The notes: generated by a model not told the origin, from the letters alone. Positions 48,095 through 58,460 are shown, counted from the first letter of the stretch. The stretch is DNA of 64,000 nucleotides from Burkholderia sp. lig30 (GCF_000687455.2 NZ_JGVW01000068.1:1-64000), one strand, 5' to 3'. Numbers and translations: made by a program.

Positions 48095-48985
48095 CTAGCC
48101 ACGCCTCTCCCACAGGGAATTATTTGTATACAGATTCAGTCCCTGGATATTTTCCAGCCCCGACTCGTCGCTCAGCAAAAGGATCCGGGTATAACCTAGC
48201 GGATCAATGACGCTAGCCACTTCTGACCACTTGAAGTGCCGCTTCACGTAGCGAGCCACGTTGTTCTCAATATCGGTCATGCCTACGTCGATTTGAGCAC
48301 CGTGCTCTCTGTACCTGGATTCCTGGATCGTGAACGCCTCCTCCTGCTGATAGGACTCGGGCAGGAATGAGGTGCGGCCAAAGTAGACGAACTCCGGCGG
48401 CGCCTTCTCGATATTGCGATACACGGACTGGACCAGAAAGCGATTCAGATACGGCAGCACGCTCGACAGGATCAGCAGGTCGCAGGCATCGCCGTCGTAC
48501 ACGTCAAAATACTCGCACCGCTCGCGCCACGCCGCTGGCACCTTCTGCACGAAAGCCGGGCTCTCGATGATTCTGTAGCTGTCCAGTGAAGCCGACAGCC
48601 CCAATTGATGCATCAAGAAGGCGATTGTGGGAGCGCCACCGCCGAAATCGAGAATGCGTACCGGACGACCAAGCCGGGAGTGCACGACTTGAATCACCCA
48701 CAACAGGTTGCATAAGTGGGGCGGCAAAACAAACTCGTCGACACGCAGCCCATCCAGCCAGCGCGTGGACTTGGCGATGATGTACTCGTTGAGCGAGCCG
48801 TCCTGGTAGCCGCCGAGGTGGGCCTGCACCTCCGCCTCGCTGGAGAAGATCTCGTGCTGCTTCGGCAGGTTCTCTTCGCTCGACTGCTCGGCGTCTAGTT
48901 CATGCTTCAGGCGCGAACCGGCAGCCTGCTGAATGCGCTTTCCCGACAAGCGAGAAATGAGGTTGGAGATCAGGTTGGCTGGCAT
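48095..48985 (-). CDS. TIGR04325-family putative methyltransferase
   Basis: A 296-residue protein. The central VRILDFGGGAPTIAFLM is a SAM-binding motif, and LLILSSVLPYL and EFVYFGRTSFLP match the TIGR04325 group found in polysaccharide clusters. The ATG at 48985 is preferred because AGAGGGAA lies just upstream; a GTG eight codons earlier is in frame. The substrate is unknown, presumably a sugar of the O-chain. Confidence 0.75.
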   Translation of the reverse strand: MPANLISNLISRLSGKRIQQAAGSRLKHELDAEQSSEENLPKQHEIFSSEAEVQAHLGGYQDGSLNEYIIAKSTRWLDGLRVDEFVLPPHLCNLLWVIQVVHSRLGRPVRILDFGGGAPTIAFLMHQLGLSASLDSYRIIESPAFVQKVPAAWRERCEYFDVYDGDACDLLILSSVLPYLNRFLVQSVYRNIEKAPPEFVYFGRTSFLPESYQQEEAFTIQESRYREHGAQIDVGMTDIENNVARYVKRHFKWSEVASVIDPLGYTRILLLSDESGLENIQGLNLYTNNSLWERRG

Positions 48986-49018
48986 CGATTCCCTCTGCGA
49001 AGAATGCACTCATACCAC

Positions 49019-49813
49019 TCAAAGCACATCCCCAAAACTCTTGGACAATCGCGTAAACACACGCGAACCAAACCACAACAAGAATGCTACCAGTGCCCAG
49101 AAGTACAGCGTGATCAGCCAGAAGTGCGCGCCGAAATCCATCGAAAGCACCGACGCGCGATAGCCGTGGATGGGGTAGTACAGCGGATTGAGGTACATCA
49201 GCAGGGCCACCGGCTTGGGGAAGCGTTCAGGCTCCCAGAAGACCGGACTCACCCAGAACTCTACCTGCAGGAAGATGCTGACCAGGTTGCGCATGTCCTT
49301 CCAGAAGGTCCCCAGTGCGGACAGCAGCCAACCCATCGCCACGAGCAGACAGCACATGGCGAAATAAAAATATACCACGCCGAGGGTCAGCCAACTGACG
49401 CGCACGTGCAGCAGCAGCGCAAGGGCCAGCAGCACGATAGCCATCAATATCACGTGCACGAACGAGCCCGACAGAATCTTGATGACCGCGACCAAGCGCA
49501 TGTCGAAGCTGCGGTGCCGCATGAGGTAGCTGTATTCGCGCACCGAGCCGATGCTGGAGTTCAACACTGTATTGATGAAGGTCCAGAAGATGATGACGGG
49601 CATCACCCAGGCCACGTACGGCACGCCGCCTGTAGCGCCTCCCTTGATGGCGAACTGGAAGAACACGAGCGTCAAGACCACATACACCAATGGATCGATC
49701 ACGACCCACAAGCTGCCCGCAACCGAGCCACTGTAGGCGGCCGTGATATCGCGCCGGGTCAGTCTCAGCAATAGCTCGCGATGTGCCAGAAGACTCCCAA
49801 AGAACTTATGCAT
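49019..49813 (-). CDS. wzm: O-antigen ABC transporter permease Wzm
   Basis: A 264-residue ABC-2 type membrane protein with six hydrophobic segments. Together with Wzt it exports a complete undecaprenyl-linked polysaccharide. Family marks are TRRDITAAYSGSVAGSLWVVIDPL near the N-terminus, the FWVSPVFWEPERFP segment and the terminal RLSKSFGDVL. Its 5' end overlaps wzt by eight bases. Confidence 0.92.
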   Translation of the reverse strand: MHKFFGSLLAHRELLLRLTRRDITAAYSGSVAGSLWVVIDPLVYVVLTLVFFQFAIKGGATGGVPYVAWVMPVIIFWTFINTVLNSSIGSVREYSYLMRHRSFDMRLVAVIKILSGSFVHVILMAIVLLALALLLHVRVSWLTLGVVYFYFAMCCLLVAMGWLLSALGTFWKDMRNLVSIFLQVEFWVSPVFWEPERFPKPVALLMYLNPLYYPIHGYRASVLSMDFGAHFWLITLYFWALVAFLLWFGSRVFTRLSKSFGDVL

Positions 49814-51230
49814 GTTTCTTGTAATTGAAGGAACCCGCCGGCACGATCACGTAGCCGCCCTGACGGTCGGTTGCATCTGATTTTTCCCAGTTCACCTGCA
49901 CGGCACTGTCGTAGTCGTACTTCTCCATCAGGACCCCCTCCCTGCCTTCTGAGCAGCCAAAGGAGATGGAATATTCCCCGCCAGCCAGCTGCGGCGCGTC
50001 GAAGCGGAACGCCGCCTCATAGGCGCCACTTGGCTCGGGCTCGAAAGCGCCGACGCCGAAGAATTCGGAATTCAGGTGCAGGGCGATCATGCCGTTGCGG
50101 TCATGCAGGGTGAACGCGAATGAATGCAGGACGCAGGGCTCGAGGGCGCGAAACACGATCTGGAACTCCAGCGTGCCGCCAGGACGCCAGCTCGTCAGCA
50201 CCTCACGGGTCTGGTAGTCGATGAATCGGTAGCGCTCGATTTCGATCTTTCCATTGCTGACCGTTCGCCGACCGGCATTGGGCCGCAACCAGTCGATCTG
50301 AGACGAAGCAGCGGCGGCGACAGCGGCAGTGCCACCCTCGTCTGCCACGGAGGATTCCCCACTCGCTTCGCCATCACTGGTACTGAGGTCGCTGATCACG
50401 CCGTACAGCATGAAATTGCGAAAATCATCGGCCACCAGCTTGGCCGGGCCAAGCGTGATCATGCGGCCGTCGTTGAGCCATACCGCATGGTCGCAGAATG
50501 ACTTGACTGCATTGACGTCGTGCGTCACCAGCACCACCGTCTTGCCTCGCTCCTTGAACTCGCGCATCTTGGCCAGGCATTTTTGCGAGAAGCTCATGTC
50601 GCCCACTGCCAGCACCTCGTCGGCGATGAGAATGTCTGGGTCGCCCGCGACGGCGGTAGCAAAACCCAAGCGCGAGTGCATACCCGAGGAATAGGTCTTC
50701 ACCGGGTAATTGATGAAGTCGCCCAACTCCGAAAACTCGCGCACGAAATCTTCGATCTCCTCGAAGTCGCTGCTGAGATTCTGCAGCATGCGCGAGTGCC
50801 GGATGTTTTCCAGGCCGGTGAGCTCCGGATCGAACCCGAGTCCCAGTTGCAGCAGCGTCACACGGCCGGCACAGTCGATCGTTCCGCTGGTTGGCTGGAG
50901 ATGGCCCGCCACCATTTTGAGCAGCGTCGACTTTCCCGAGCCGTTGCGGCCGAGGATGCCCCAGAACTCGCCCCGATGGATATCGAAGGACACGTCATGC
51001 AGCGCGTCGAATTCCTTATACTGAGCGGTCCAACCCATCGCATCGCGCATGCGATTCCAAGGGGTGGGATAAATGCGATAGCGCTTGGTGACATGCGAGA
51101 TCCGAATCGCCGCATCACCCCGAGCACCGCTGCATACAGCCCGCGGCCCCAACGCCTCTGTTGCCGTGCCCTCGGCCCCGGGCAGCCCGCGTGAGTTATC
51201 CGCCGCCGCGCCTTGCTCCATGATTCTCAT
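49806..51230 (-). CDS. wzt: O-antigen ABC transporter ATPase Wzt with C-terminal glycan-binding domain
   Basis: A 474-residue protein. The ABC domain (about residues 40-280) has Walker A GRNGSGKST, signature YSSGMHSRL and Walker B ILIADEVLAVGD. Residues of about 310-474 form an extra beta-sandwich (Wzt_C-like) which in known systems reads the capped non-reducing end of the O-chain before export. Its presence suggests a capped polymer. The ATG at 51230 overlaps the fdtB stop by four bases. Confidence 0.92.
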   Translation of the reverse strand: MRIMEQGAAADNSRGLPGAEGTATEALGPRAVCSGARGDAAIRISHVTKRYRIYPTPWNRMRDAMGWTAQYKEFDALHDVSFDIHRGEFWGILGRNGSGKSTLLKMVAGHLQPTSGTIDCAGRVTLLQLGLGFDPELTGLENIRHSRMLQNLSSDFEEIEDFVREFSELGDFINYPVKTYSSGMHSRLGFATAVAGDPDILIADEVLAVGDMSFSQKCLAKMREFKERGKTVVLVTHDVNAVKSFCDHAVWLNDGRMITLGPAKLVADDFRNFMLYGVISDLSTSDGEASGESSVADEGGTAAVAAAASSQIDWLRPNAGRRTVSNGKIEIERYRFIDYQTREVLTSWRPGGTLEFQIVFRALEPCVLHSFAFTLHDRNGMIALHLNSEFFGVGAFEPEPSGAYEAAFRFDAPQLAGGEYSISFGCSEGREGVLMEKYDYDSAVQVNWEKSDATDRQGGYVIVPAGSFNYKKHA

Positions 51231-52330
51231 ATGCCGAAAGCCTCGATCGCCCTGCAAACCGCCCGCACCTCGTCGGCTGTATGGCCGTTGGAAATCGGCA
51301 GGCTCAACTCGGTCGAGTGGAGCTCGTCGGCGATGGGATAGGTCCCCTCCAGAATGCCACGCATGGCTTCCTGCCGGTGCGGCGGGATGGGGTAGTGGAT
51401 TTCGGTCTTGATGCCCCGCTCCAGCAGAAAGGCCTTCAGGGCATCGCGCTGCTTATGGCGTAGACCGAAGATATGGAACACGTCAAACTCGTCGGAGCGA
51501 CGCACGGGCTTGACCACCCAATCGGGCAACTCCGAAAAATAGATCTCTGCAAGGGCACGCTTATGCGCGGTCATTTCGTCCAGATGCTTCACCTTCACAC
51601 GCAGCATCGCCGCCTGCATTTCATCCAGGCGGGAATTGACGCCCGCGTAGCGATTGACGTATTTCTGCTTGGAACCGTAGTTGCGGAGGTGGCGCAGCCT
51701 GTCCGCCAATTCGTCGTCGTTGGTCACCACTGCGCCAGCGTCGCCAATCGCTCCCAGATTCTTGGTCGGATAGAAGCTGAAGCACCCCGCGTCACCAAAC
51801 GTGCCAGTCATCTGGCCAGCCAATTGAGCACCGTGGGACTGCGCACAGTCCTCCACTACTTTGAGCCCATGTTCGCGAGCAAAGGCCCCAATGGCATCCA
51901 TGCGGCATGACTTGCCGAACAAGTGTGTCACGCAAATTGCGCGCGTCTTTTCTGACAGCGCCGCCTTCAGCTGTGAAGGATCCATGTTGAAGGTATCGAG
52001 CACCGGCTCGACGAGCACCGGCTTATACCCCGCCCGAATAATCGCAAGAATGGTAGCGATGTAGGTGTTCGATGCAACCAGGACTTCGGAGCCCTTGGGC
52101 AAATCGAGAGCCTCAAGGGACAAAATCAATGCGTCGAGTCCATTGGCTACACCGATACAGTGACGCGCGCCGACCCACGCAGCAAATTCCTCCTCGAAGG
52201 CTGCGACTTCCTTGCCGAGCACATACCAGCCGGAACGGATGACCCGAGATGCTGCATCTTCGAGTTCCGCCATGAAACGGCTGTTGGAACGGGCCAGGCT
52301 CTCGTATTCAATGACTGCCGTATTACTCAT
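51227..52330 (-). CDS. dTDP-3-amino-3,6-dideoxyhexose transaminase (FdtB-like)
   Basis: A 367-residue DegT/DnrJ/EryC1/StrS PLP aminotransferase. The internal aldimine lysine lies in FSFYPTKNLGAIGDAG, and GVANGLDALILSL and VEDCAQSHGA are family motifs. Next to an FdtA-like isomerase it would convert a dTDP-3-keto-6-deoxyhexose to the 3-amino sugar (Fuc3N or Qui3N). It overlaps the isomerase gene by eight bases. Confidence 0.88.
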   Translation of the reverse strand: MSNTAVIEYESLARSNSRFMAELEDAASRVIRSGWYVLGKEVAAFEEEFAAWVGARHCIGVANGLDALILSLEALDLPKGSEVLVASNTYIATILAIIRAGYKPVLVEPVLDTFNMDPSQLKAALSEKTRAICVTHLFGKSCRMDAIGAFAREHGLKVVEDCAQSHGAQLAGQMTGTFGDAGCFSFYPTKNLGAIGDAGAVVTNDDELADRLRHLRNYGSKQKYVNRYAGVNSRLDEMQAAMLRVKVKHLDEMTAHKRALAEIYFSELPDWVVKPVRRSDEFDVFHIFGLRHKQRDALKAFLLERGIKTEIHYPIPPHRQEAMRGILEGTYPIADELHSTELSLPISNGHTADEVRAVCRAIEAFGI

Positions 52331-52691
52331 AACGCTGATCTATGTAGTCACTACGATCGTAGTGGTGAGATGAAATCACCAGCAAAACGGAGTCTCGGCC
52401 AAAAGTCATGGTGTGCCAATCTTTCGGCTCGACCAGAAGACATCGACTGGGGCTGTCGAGTAACACGGTAGCCTCCTCGACACCGTCGTCCATAAATACG
52501 GACACGCTGCCGGCAACGGCGATAAGAGCTTGTCGCGTGACATGATGCCGGTGGCCGCCACGCGTCTGGCCGTCGGCCCCATAGATCCAATAGCTTCGGG
52601 CAATGGGAAACGGCAAGACATTGTCCAGCACAGTCAGTGAACCGCGATCATCGCTGAAGGTCGCCAGATCGAGTAGGGTATAGCGTTTCAT
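52323..52691 (-). CDS. dTDP-4-keto-6-deoxyhexose 3,4-ketoisomerase (FdtA/QdtA-like)
   Basis: A 122-residue single cupin domain of the WxcM/FdtA/QdtA group. FSDDRGSLTVLDN, GGHRHH and the YIDQRYE-type C-terminus are visible. It moves the keto group of the RmlB product from C4 to C3. FdtA and QdtA differ in C4 stereochemistry and cannot be separated here by eye. The RmlA and RmlB needed upstream are encoded at the right edge of the locus. Confidence 0.85.
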   Translation of the reverse strand: MKRYTLLDLATFSDDRGSLTVLDNVLPFPIARSYWIYGADGQTRGGHRHHVTRQALIAVAGSVSVFMDDGVEEATVLLDSPSRCLLVEPKDWHTMTFGRDSVLLVISSHHYDRSDYIDQRYE

Positions 52692-52799
52692 TCATGGTCC
52701 TGTTTATTACCAACTGCTTCGAGACAGCCAGTGTGGCCGGGCGCAAGTGCTTCCCCAGGCCTCCTGCCAAATAATGCCTTTCCGATCCGCCATGACCGC

Positions 52800-53927
52800 C
52801 TATTCGCGATTGACCGTTATGGCATATCCGTGATGTTTGAGCAGGGCATGCTGGCGCGCCCGCTCCAGATCGTGCTCGACCATCTCGCGGCACATCTCCT
52901 GCACCGTGATAACCGGCTCCCAGCCAAGCTTCTGCTTTGCCTTGGCGGGATCGCCAAGCAACGTCTCCACTTCAGTGGGCCTGAAGTAACGCGGATCCAC
53001 CCTGACGATGATGTCCCCAACCTTCACGGCAGGCGCGCGATCGCCCTCTACCGCGATCACCAGCGCGTGCTCTTCAACGCCCTGCCCACGGAATTCAAGA
53101 TGGATCCCCAGCTCGGCAGCACTCCACTGAATGAATTGCCGCACACTGTACTGCTGGCCGGTAGCGATAACGAAATCTTCCGGTTCATCCTGCTGCAGCA
53201 TAAGCCACTGCATTCGCACGTAATCCTTGGCGTGCCCCCAATCCCGCAGGGCATCCATATTCCCCATGTAGAGACAGCTTTCCAGACCCGTGGCAATGTT
53301 GGCCAAGCCCCGCGTAATTTTGCGCGTGACAAAAGTCTCACCGCGTCGCGGGCTTTCATGATTAAACAGAATGCCATTGCACGCGTACATGCCATAGGCC
53401 TCACGATAGTTAATCGTGATCCAATATGAATACAACTTCGCTACTGCGTACGGGCTGCGAGGATAAAACGGAGTCGTTTCCTTTTGAGGAATTTCCTGGA
53501 CCAGCCCAAACAGCTCACTGGTGCTGGCCTGATAGAAGCGCGTTTTCTTTTCCAGACCCAGAATTCGAATTGCTTCCAGCAGGCGCAGCGTACCGATCGC
53601 ATCCACGTCCGCCGTGTACTCAGGGCTTTCGAAACTCACCGCCACATGACTTTGCGCACCAAGATTGTAAATCTCGTCAGGCTGCACTTGCTGGATGATG
53701 CGCACCAAATTACTGGTATCAGAAAGATCGCCATAGTGAAGCGAGAAACGCTGATCCGTAACGTGCGGATCCTGGTAAATATGGTCGACCCTGTCTGTAT
53801 TAAAGAGACTCGCACGACGCTTGATGCCGTGAACGACATAACCCTTTTCCAAAAGAAACTCGGCAAGATAAGAACCATCCTGCCCAGTAATCCCGGTAAT
53901 CAACGCAATTTTAGTTTTTTCCGTCAT
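52800..53927 (-). CDS. gmd: GDP-mannose 4,6-dehydratase
   Basis: A 375-residue SDR that makes GDP-4-keto-6-deoxymannose from GDP-mannose. [17 protein letters not shown] binds NADP; the catalytic ASTSELFG and [10 protein letters not shown] segments are present, as is [17 protein letters not shown]. The start at 53927 gives [12 protein letters not shown]. An IS4/IS50-like terminal repeat lies about 20 bases upstream, so the gene is separated from fcl by transposon debris. It shows enterobacterial/Pseudomonas-like codon use rather than host-like. Confidence 0.95.
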   Translation of the reverse strand: MTEKTKIALITGITGQDGSYLAEFLLEKGYVVHGIKRRASLFNTDRVDHIYQDPHVTDQRFSLHYGDLSDTSNLVRIIQQVQPDEIYNLGAQSHVAVSFESPEYTADVDAIGTLRLLEAIRILGLEKKTRFYQASTSELFGLVQEIPQKETTPFYPRSPYAVAKLYSYWITINYREAYGMYACNGILFNHESPRRGETFVTRKITRGLANIATGLESCLYMGNMDALRDWGHAKDYVRMQWLMLQQDEPEDFVIATGQQYSVRQFIQWSAAELGIHLEFRGQGVEEHALVIAVEGDRAPAVKVGDIIVRVDPRYFRPTEVETLLGDPAKAKQKLGWEPVITVQEMCREMVEHDLERARQHALLKHHGYAITVNRE

Positions 53928-53946
53928 TCCGTCCCCCTTCAGGGAA

Positions 53947-53965
53947 TTGTCTTGTACACAACTCA
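53947..53965 (-). repeat. IS50/IS4-like terminal inverted repeat
   Basis: TTGTCTTGTACACAACTCAC resembles the Tn5/IS50 outside end: its core TCTTGTACACAA differs from TCTTATACACAA at one base. It abuts the transposase C-terminal remnant and lies 20 bases upstream of the gmd ATG. Confidence 0.55.
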
Positions 53966-54221
53966 CGGAGTCGCCCATCCATAACGCATGCAAGATTTTG
54001 GCAGCAACATGAACGTCTTCGAGTCCGAACCAGATGGCTTTCGCGCCGGGTACGCCATTGGCTTTGCGGCAGAGGAAGCCGCCCGGGTGCGCGATCATGC
54101 GCAGCCCTCGCCACTGAGTTCGGGTTTGGCCGGCGGCTTGACTTGGGGTAGCAGGCAGTAGATACCCACCGCGAACCCCTACGGCGCAGAGGAACAGTTC
54201 GATCCGGATCCAGGCAGGCAC
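53966..54221 (-). mobile_element. IS4-family (IS50-like) transposase C-terminal remnant
   Basis: In frame with gmd but upstream of it, the sequence encodes [20 protein letters not shown] followed by [20 protein letters not shown]. This matches the REALRMIAQLGGFLxRKGDGxPGxxTxWxGLQR end of IS4/IS50 transposases. The N-terminal part is corrupted, and the remaining 54222-54504 sequence shows no intact gene. The element is dead and its left end was not found. Confidence 0.65.
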
Positions 54222-54504
54222 GCTCCATACGCATCACGCCACCAGGATCAGGAACGGTGCCGACGCGCGTCGGATCCCATATCGGGCATGCAGAGCGGCA
54301 CACGCTCGGACGTTACCAAGAGGTCCACGCCGGCAGATTCCGAGTCTGTCCAGCGGAGCGCACCCCAAGCCAGAATGTTCGCGCCATAAACAAGAACAAA
54401 GGCGAGGCATCCGAAGTTTAAAAGTGCTTACCGACTTCAGTGAGCCGAAAGCACTTCGTCGCACACAGCGCCATGCCTGCAGAATCGCGTACAAACCAAC
54501 GCCA

Positions 54505-55482
54505 TCAGAGTGGTGCGATTTGCTTTTCCAAGAAATCTGCGTAAGCCATTTCGAGCCCGGCCTCCAGATCAACCCTGGCCTGCCAACCCAAGGTGTTAAT
54601 TCTGGAACTGTCCATTAGCTTGCGCGGGGTACCATCGAGCTTGCTGGAATCAAAGGCAATGTCGCCCTTATACCCAACAATCTTGCCAATGGTCTCCGCA
54701 ACTTCACGAATCGTTATGTCGTAACCACACCCCACATTGATGTGGCTAAGCATGGATTTCGTATGCTGGTCGTATACAGCCTTATCAAGGCTCATGACAT
54801 GCACACAAGCTTCCGCCATGTCGTCGACGTAGAGAAATTCTCGCTTCGGCGTGCCCGAGCCCCAAACGGTCACCAAAGGTAAATTGTTGACCTTGGCTTC
54901 GTGAAAGCGGCGAATCAGCGCCGGAATAACATGGGAGTTTTCCGGGTGGTAATTATCGCCTGGGCCATACAGATTGGTGGGCATGACGCTGCGGTAGTCC
55001 ACACCACAGCTTTCGCCATATTGTCGGTTATAGCTTTCACAGAGCTTGATGCCCGCAATCTTGGCGATGGCGTACGGTTCGTTGCTGGACTCCAGCAGGC
55101 CGGTTAGCAAAGCATCCTCCCGCATCGGCTGCGGCGCAAGTTTGGGATATATGCAGCTGGAGCCGAGGAAGAGAAGCTTCTTTACGTCGTTTCGGAAAGC
55201 AGCATCGATGATATTGGCCTCGATCATCAGGTTCTGGTAGATGAATTCAGCCGGATAGGTGTTGTTGGCGTGAATACCGCCGACCTTGGCAGCCGCAATG
55301 TAAACCTGATCGGGCCGCTCGGTTTCGAAGAAACCGCGCACGGCTGCCTGGTCGGTCAGGTCGAGCTCAGCATGGCTACGGGTGATGATATTTGCCTGCG
55401 ACCGAGCTTGCAGGGCACGGACAATAGCCGCCCCCACCATCCCTCGATGGCCGGCAACATAAATCTTTGGCTCTTTGCTCAT
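54505..55482 (-). CDS. fcl: GDP-L-fucose synthase
   Basis: A 325-residue bifunctional epimerase/reductase (WcaG) that converts GDP-4-keto-6-deoxymannose to GDP-L-fucose. [18 protein letters not shown] binds [18 protein letters not shown] is the family signature, and the YxxxK is in [11 protein letters not shown]. The ATG overlaps the manC stop by four bases. Together with gmd and manC it gives a full GDP-fucose branch. Confidence 0.95.
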   Translation of the reverse strand: MSKEPKIYVAGHRGMVGAAIVRALQARSQANIITRSHAELDLTDQAAVRGFFETERPDQVYIAAAKVGGIHANNTYPAEFIYQNLMIEANIIDAAFRNDVKKLLFLGSSCIYPKLAPQPMREDALLTGLLESSNEPYAIAKIAGIKLCESYNRQYGESCGVDYRSVMPTNLYGPGDNYHPENSHVIPALIRRFHEAKVNNLPLVTVWGSGTPKREFLYVDDMAEACVHVMSLDKAVYDQHTKSMLSHINVGCGYDITIREVAETIGKIVGYKGDIAFDSSKLDGTPRKLMDSSRINTLGWQARVDLEAGLEMAYADFLEKQIAPL

Positions 55483-56933
55483 TGACTGCTTCGCCCGTAA
55501 TGGTCTTCGAAACGGACTATGTCGTCCTCTCCGAGATAGCTGCCAGACTGCACTTCGATAATCTCAAGAGGGATTGTCCCTGGATTAGCAAGGCGGTGGA
55601 CTTCGCCCAAGGGGATATAGGTTGACTGGTTTTCACTAAGCAGGACAACCTTGTCGCCGCAGGTGATCTCAGCAGTCCCCTTCACCACGACCCAGTGCTC
55701 TGCGCGGTGATGGTGCTTTTGCAAACTCAAACTTGCCTTGGGTTTTACTTGAATCCGCTTTACTTTAAATCGGTGGCCATCGTCGATGCTGTCGTACCAG
55801 CCCCAAGGGCGATGAACCTTGCGGTGCAGCGTGTGTTCTTCGCGCTGCTGCCGATTAAGTGCGCTTACGATGTGCTTGACATCCTGGCTACGCGACCTGT
55901 CTGCCACCAAGACGGCGTCAGGGGTTTCAACGACCACTAGGTCCTTGACGCCAACCAGAGCGACCAAGCGGCTAGTGGCATGAACCAGGGTGTTGCAACT
56001 ATCGTTGGTCAACACATCGCCAAGATGCGCATTTCCGACCTCGTCCTTAGGCGACATTTTCCAAACTGCGTCCCAAGCACCCAAGTCACTCCAGCCGGCG
56101 TCCAGCGGCACCATCGCAATGGGGAAGGCGCTGCCGGGGCAACGTTCAATGACAGCGTAATCCACCGATTCGCTCGGAATGGCCGCAAACTCATTCTTAG
56201 CCGGGCGCACAAAAGACGCATCGTTGCTACGCTTGCCCCAAGCCGCGCGCGTAGCTTCGGCGATGTCAGGCCGAAACTGCTCAAGCGCTTTTAACCAGAT
56301 CGAGGCCTTGAGCACGAACATGCCCGCATTCCAGAAATAGCCACCCTCGGCGAGATAGCGTTCTGCCGTAGCCACGTCGGGTTTTTCAACGAAGCGCTCA
56401 ACGGTGAAAACGGCAGAAGTTGCGCCTTCGCTCGAGCCCGCCTTGATGTAGCCGTAACCCGTTTCGGGAAGGTTAGGCGCGATACCAAGGATCACAACCT
56501 TGCCTTCCGCCGCCTGGCGGATAGCCTGACGCATGGATTGACTGAATGCCGCCCCATCCTCCACCGCCTGATCGGCAGGGGTGACCACCAAAATCGGATC
56601 CCCACCATTCTCGAGGGCCGCCAACGCTGCAAGCGTTAGCGCTGGAGCCGTGTTACGGCCTACCGGCTCCAACAGTGCAGCACCAAGCTCAATTTCCACC
56701 TCGCGCAACTGCTCCACCGCAAGGAAACGGTGTTCATCGTTGCTAACGATATAAGGCGGGGCAACTGGCATCTGAGCACCGCCCAACGCCGCCAGACGTC
56801 TCGCCGCCTGCTGAAACAGACTCTCGTTGCCCGCCAAACAAAGAAACTGCTTAGGGAACCCCGATCGCGACAGCGGCCAGAGCCGAGTCCCGGACCCGCC
56901 ACAAAGAATTACGGGCTGGATTGAATCAGTCAT
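55479..56933 (-). CDS. manC: mannose-1-P guanylyltransferase / mannose-6-P isomerase
   Basis: A 484-residue bifunctional type II PMI-GMP enzyme. The N-terminal pyrophosphorylase motif [20 protein letters not shown] is complete, VEKPD marks the sugar site, and the C-terminal cupin isomerase contains [17 protein letters not shown]. It feeds mannose-1-P from AlgC/ManB-type mutase into GDP-mannose. The start at 56933 overlaps the ugd end by eight bases. Confidence 0.94.
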   Translation of the reverse strand: MTDSIQPVILCGGSGTRLWPLSRSGFPKQFLCLAGNESLFQQAARRLAALGGAQMPVAPPYIVSNDEHRFLAVEQLREVEIELGAALLEPVGRNTAPALTLAALAALENGGDPILVVTPADQAVEDGAAFSQSMRQAIRQAAEGKVVILGIAPNLPETGYGYIKAGSSEGATSAVFTVERFVEKPDVATAERYLAEGGYFWNAGMFVLKASIWLKALEQFRPDIAEATRAAWGKRSNDASFVRPAKNEFAAIPSESVDYAVIERCPGSAFPIAMVPLDAGWSDLGAWDAVWKMSPKDEVGNAHLGDVLTNDSCNTLVHATSRLVALVGVKDLVVVETPDAVLVADRSRSQDVKHIVSALNRQQREEHTLHRKVHRPWGWYDSIDDGHRFKVKRIQVKPKASLSLQKHHHRAEHWVVVKGTAEITCGDKVVLLSENQSTYIPLGEVHRLANPGTIPLEIIEVQSGSYLGEDDIVRFEDHYGRSSQ

Positions 56934-58092
56934 GGCCGAACAGGTCACGGGTATAAATCTTGTCCGCCACATCGGCCAGAGCAGGCGCGTGGCGGTTGGC
57001 AATAATCAGATCAGCCTCGCGCTTAAAGGTATCGAGATCATTCAAGACGCGCGACTGATAAAACTCGGCCTCTTCCATCACGGGCTCATGAACAACCACC
57101 TCAATACCTCTGGCCTTGATCCGCCTCATGATGCCCTGGATGCTCGAAGCACGGAAATTGTCGGACCCCGCCTTCATGATCAGGCGGTAGACGCCGACCA
57201 CCTTCGGATTCCTGCGAATGATCTCATCAGCGATGAAATCCTTTCGCGTGGTGTTGGATTCGACGATGGCATGAATGAGGTTCTGCGGCACGTCGCGGTA
57301 GTTGGCCAAGAGCTGCTTGGTGTCTTTGGGCAAACAGTAGCCACCATAGCCGAAACTGGGGTTATTGTAATGAGCGCCAATACGCGAGTCGAGACAAACG
57401 CCATCGATGATCTGTCGCGTGTCCAGACTATGGGTGGCGGCGTAGGTGTCGAGTTCGTTGAAGTAGGCGACCCGCATCGCAAGATAGGTGTTGGCGAAGA
57501 GTTTGATCGCCTCAGCCTCGGTGCTGTCGACGAACAGCACCGGGATATCTTGCTTGATTGCACCCTGCTTAAGCAGCCGGGCAAAGGTTTCCGCTCTCTC
57601 GGACCGCTCTCCGACCACAATGCGAGAGGGGTGCAGATTGTCGTAGAGCGCCTTCCCCTCGCGGAGGAATTCCGGAGAGAAGATCAGATTTTTTGTGCCG
57701 AGCACTTCCCGCGTTTTGGCCGTATAACCAACCGGCACCGTGGACTTGACGATCACCACAGCTTGCGGGGCGATGGCCATTACGTCGCGGACGACGGCTT
57801 CGATCGACTTGGTATTGAAGTAATTGGTCTCGGGATCGTAGTCGGTCGGTGTTGCGATGACGACATAGTCAGCCCCAGCGTAGGCTTCGTACTTGTCCAG
57901 CGTCGCCCGAAAATTCAGCGACCTGTTTTGCAGGTAATCCTCGATCTCAACATCTTCTATTGGGGATTCCCGACGATTCAGCCTGGCAACCCTATCCGCG
58001 ACGATGTCGAGTGCGACGACTTCGTTATGCTGAGCCAGTAAAATGGCATTGGACAACCCCACATAGCCAGTTCCAGCGACGGCGATCTTCAT
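56926..58092 (-). CDS. ugd: UDP-glucose 6-dehydrogenase (enterobacterial type)
   Basis: A 388-residue NAD-dependent dehydrogenase that oxidises UDP-glucose to UDP-glucuronate. [15 protein letters not shown] binds NAD; the catalytic cysteine is in [31 protein letters not shown] and KSTVPVGYT are shared with the E. coli-type Ugd of the same length. This is unlike the longer host-type Ugd and supports import of the operon. The ATG overlaps the stop of the MarR-like gene (ATGA). Confidence 0.94.
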   Translation of the reverse strand: MKIAVAGTGYVGLSNAILLAQHNEVVALDIVADRVARLNRRESPIEDVEIEDYLQNRSLNFRATLDKYEAYAGADYVVIATPTDYDPETNYFNTKSIEAVVRDVMAIAPQAVVIVKSTVPVGYTAKTREVLGTKNLIFSPEFLREGKALYDNLHPSRIVVGERSERAETFARLLKQGAIKQDIPVLFVDSTEAEAIKLFANTYLAMRVAYFNELDTYAATHSLDTRQIIDGVCLDSRIGAHYNNPSFGYGGYCLPKDTKQLLANYRDVPQNLIHAIVESNTTRKDFIADEIIRRNPKVVGVYRLIMKAGSDNFRASSIQGIMRRIKARGIEVVVHEPVMEEAEFYQSRVLNDLDTFKREADLIIANRHAPALADVADKIYTRDLFGHD

Positions 58093-58448
58093 TGGCTATC
58101 ACCCATTGCAGAAGTTAGGTCCGCCTCCAACGCTCCGACTCGCTGCTCCAGCGCCGCATACTCAGGCGTCCTGCGCTTCAGAAACCCCACTGTCAATTTC
58201 GATTTCTCAGCACTCCTTGCCAGTGCGAGCAAGGACGCACGACATAACTTGCGATCACCCAGACAGAAGTTCCGCGTGTTGATCCAGCCTTTTTCCACCA
58301 AGAGCCGAAAGCCGCCATTGATGCCGACAAAGCTGGCGCCCAGCCTCCGCCGGTACAGACCAGGCATTTGGCGCAAACAGCACAGCACTTCGAACTGAAT
58401 TTCCTCCTGGAAACCAGCGAATCGTGGTATTGGGGATATGGAGATCAA
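58089..58448 (-). CDS. MarR-like EPS-associated transcriptional regulator, possibly degenerate
   Basis: A 119-residue protein starting at TTG (58448), 13 bases after the ops element. The C-terminal [20 protein letters not shown] and the central [13 protein letters not shown] match the EPS-associated MarR family found at the head of polysaccharide operons (family pattern: LVxKGWVKxxNF ... EKxxLTxxFLKRKxxEYxAL). The winged-helix recognition part appears four or five residues short, so DNA binding may be weakened. Its stop overlaps the ugd ATG, which supports real translation. Confidence 0.55.
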   Translation of the reverse strand: MISISPIPRFAGFQEEIQFEVLCCLRQMPGLYRRRLGASFVGINGGFRLLVEKGWINTRNFCLGDRKLCRASLLALARSAEKSKLTVGFLKRRTPEYAALEQRVGALEADLTSAMGDSQ

Positions 58449-58460
58449 ATCATTCCAAGC

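Noticed and set aside
54234..54572. A minus-strand frame between fcl and gmd as a gene
   Set aside because: It overlaps the fcl 3' end and insertion debris and has no coherent protein features.
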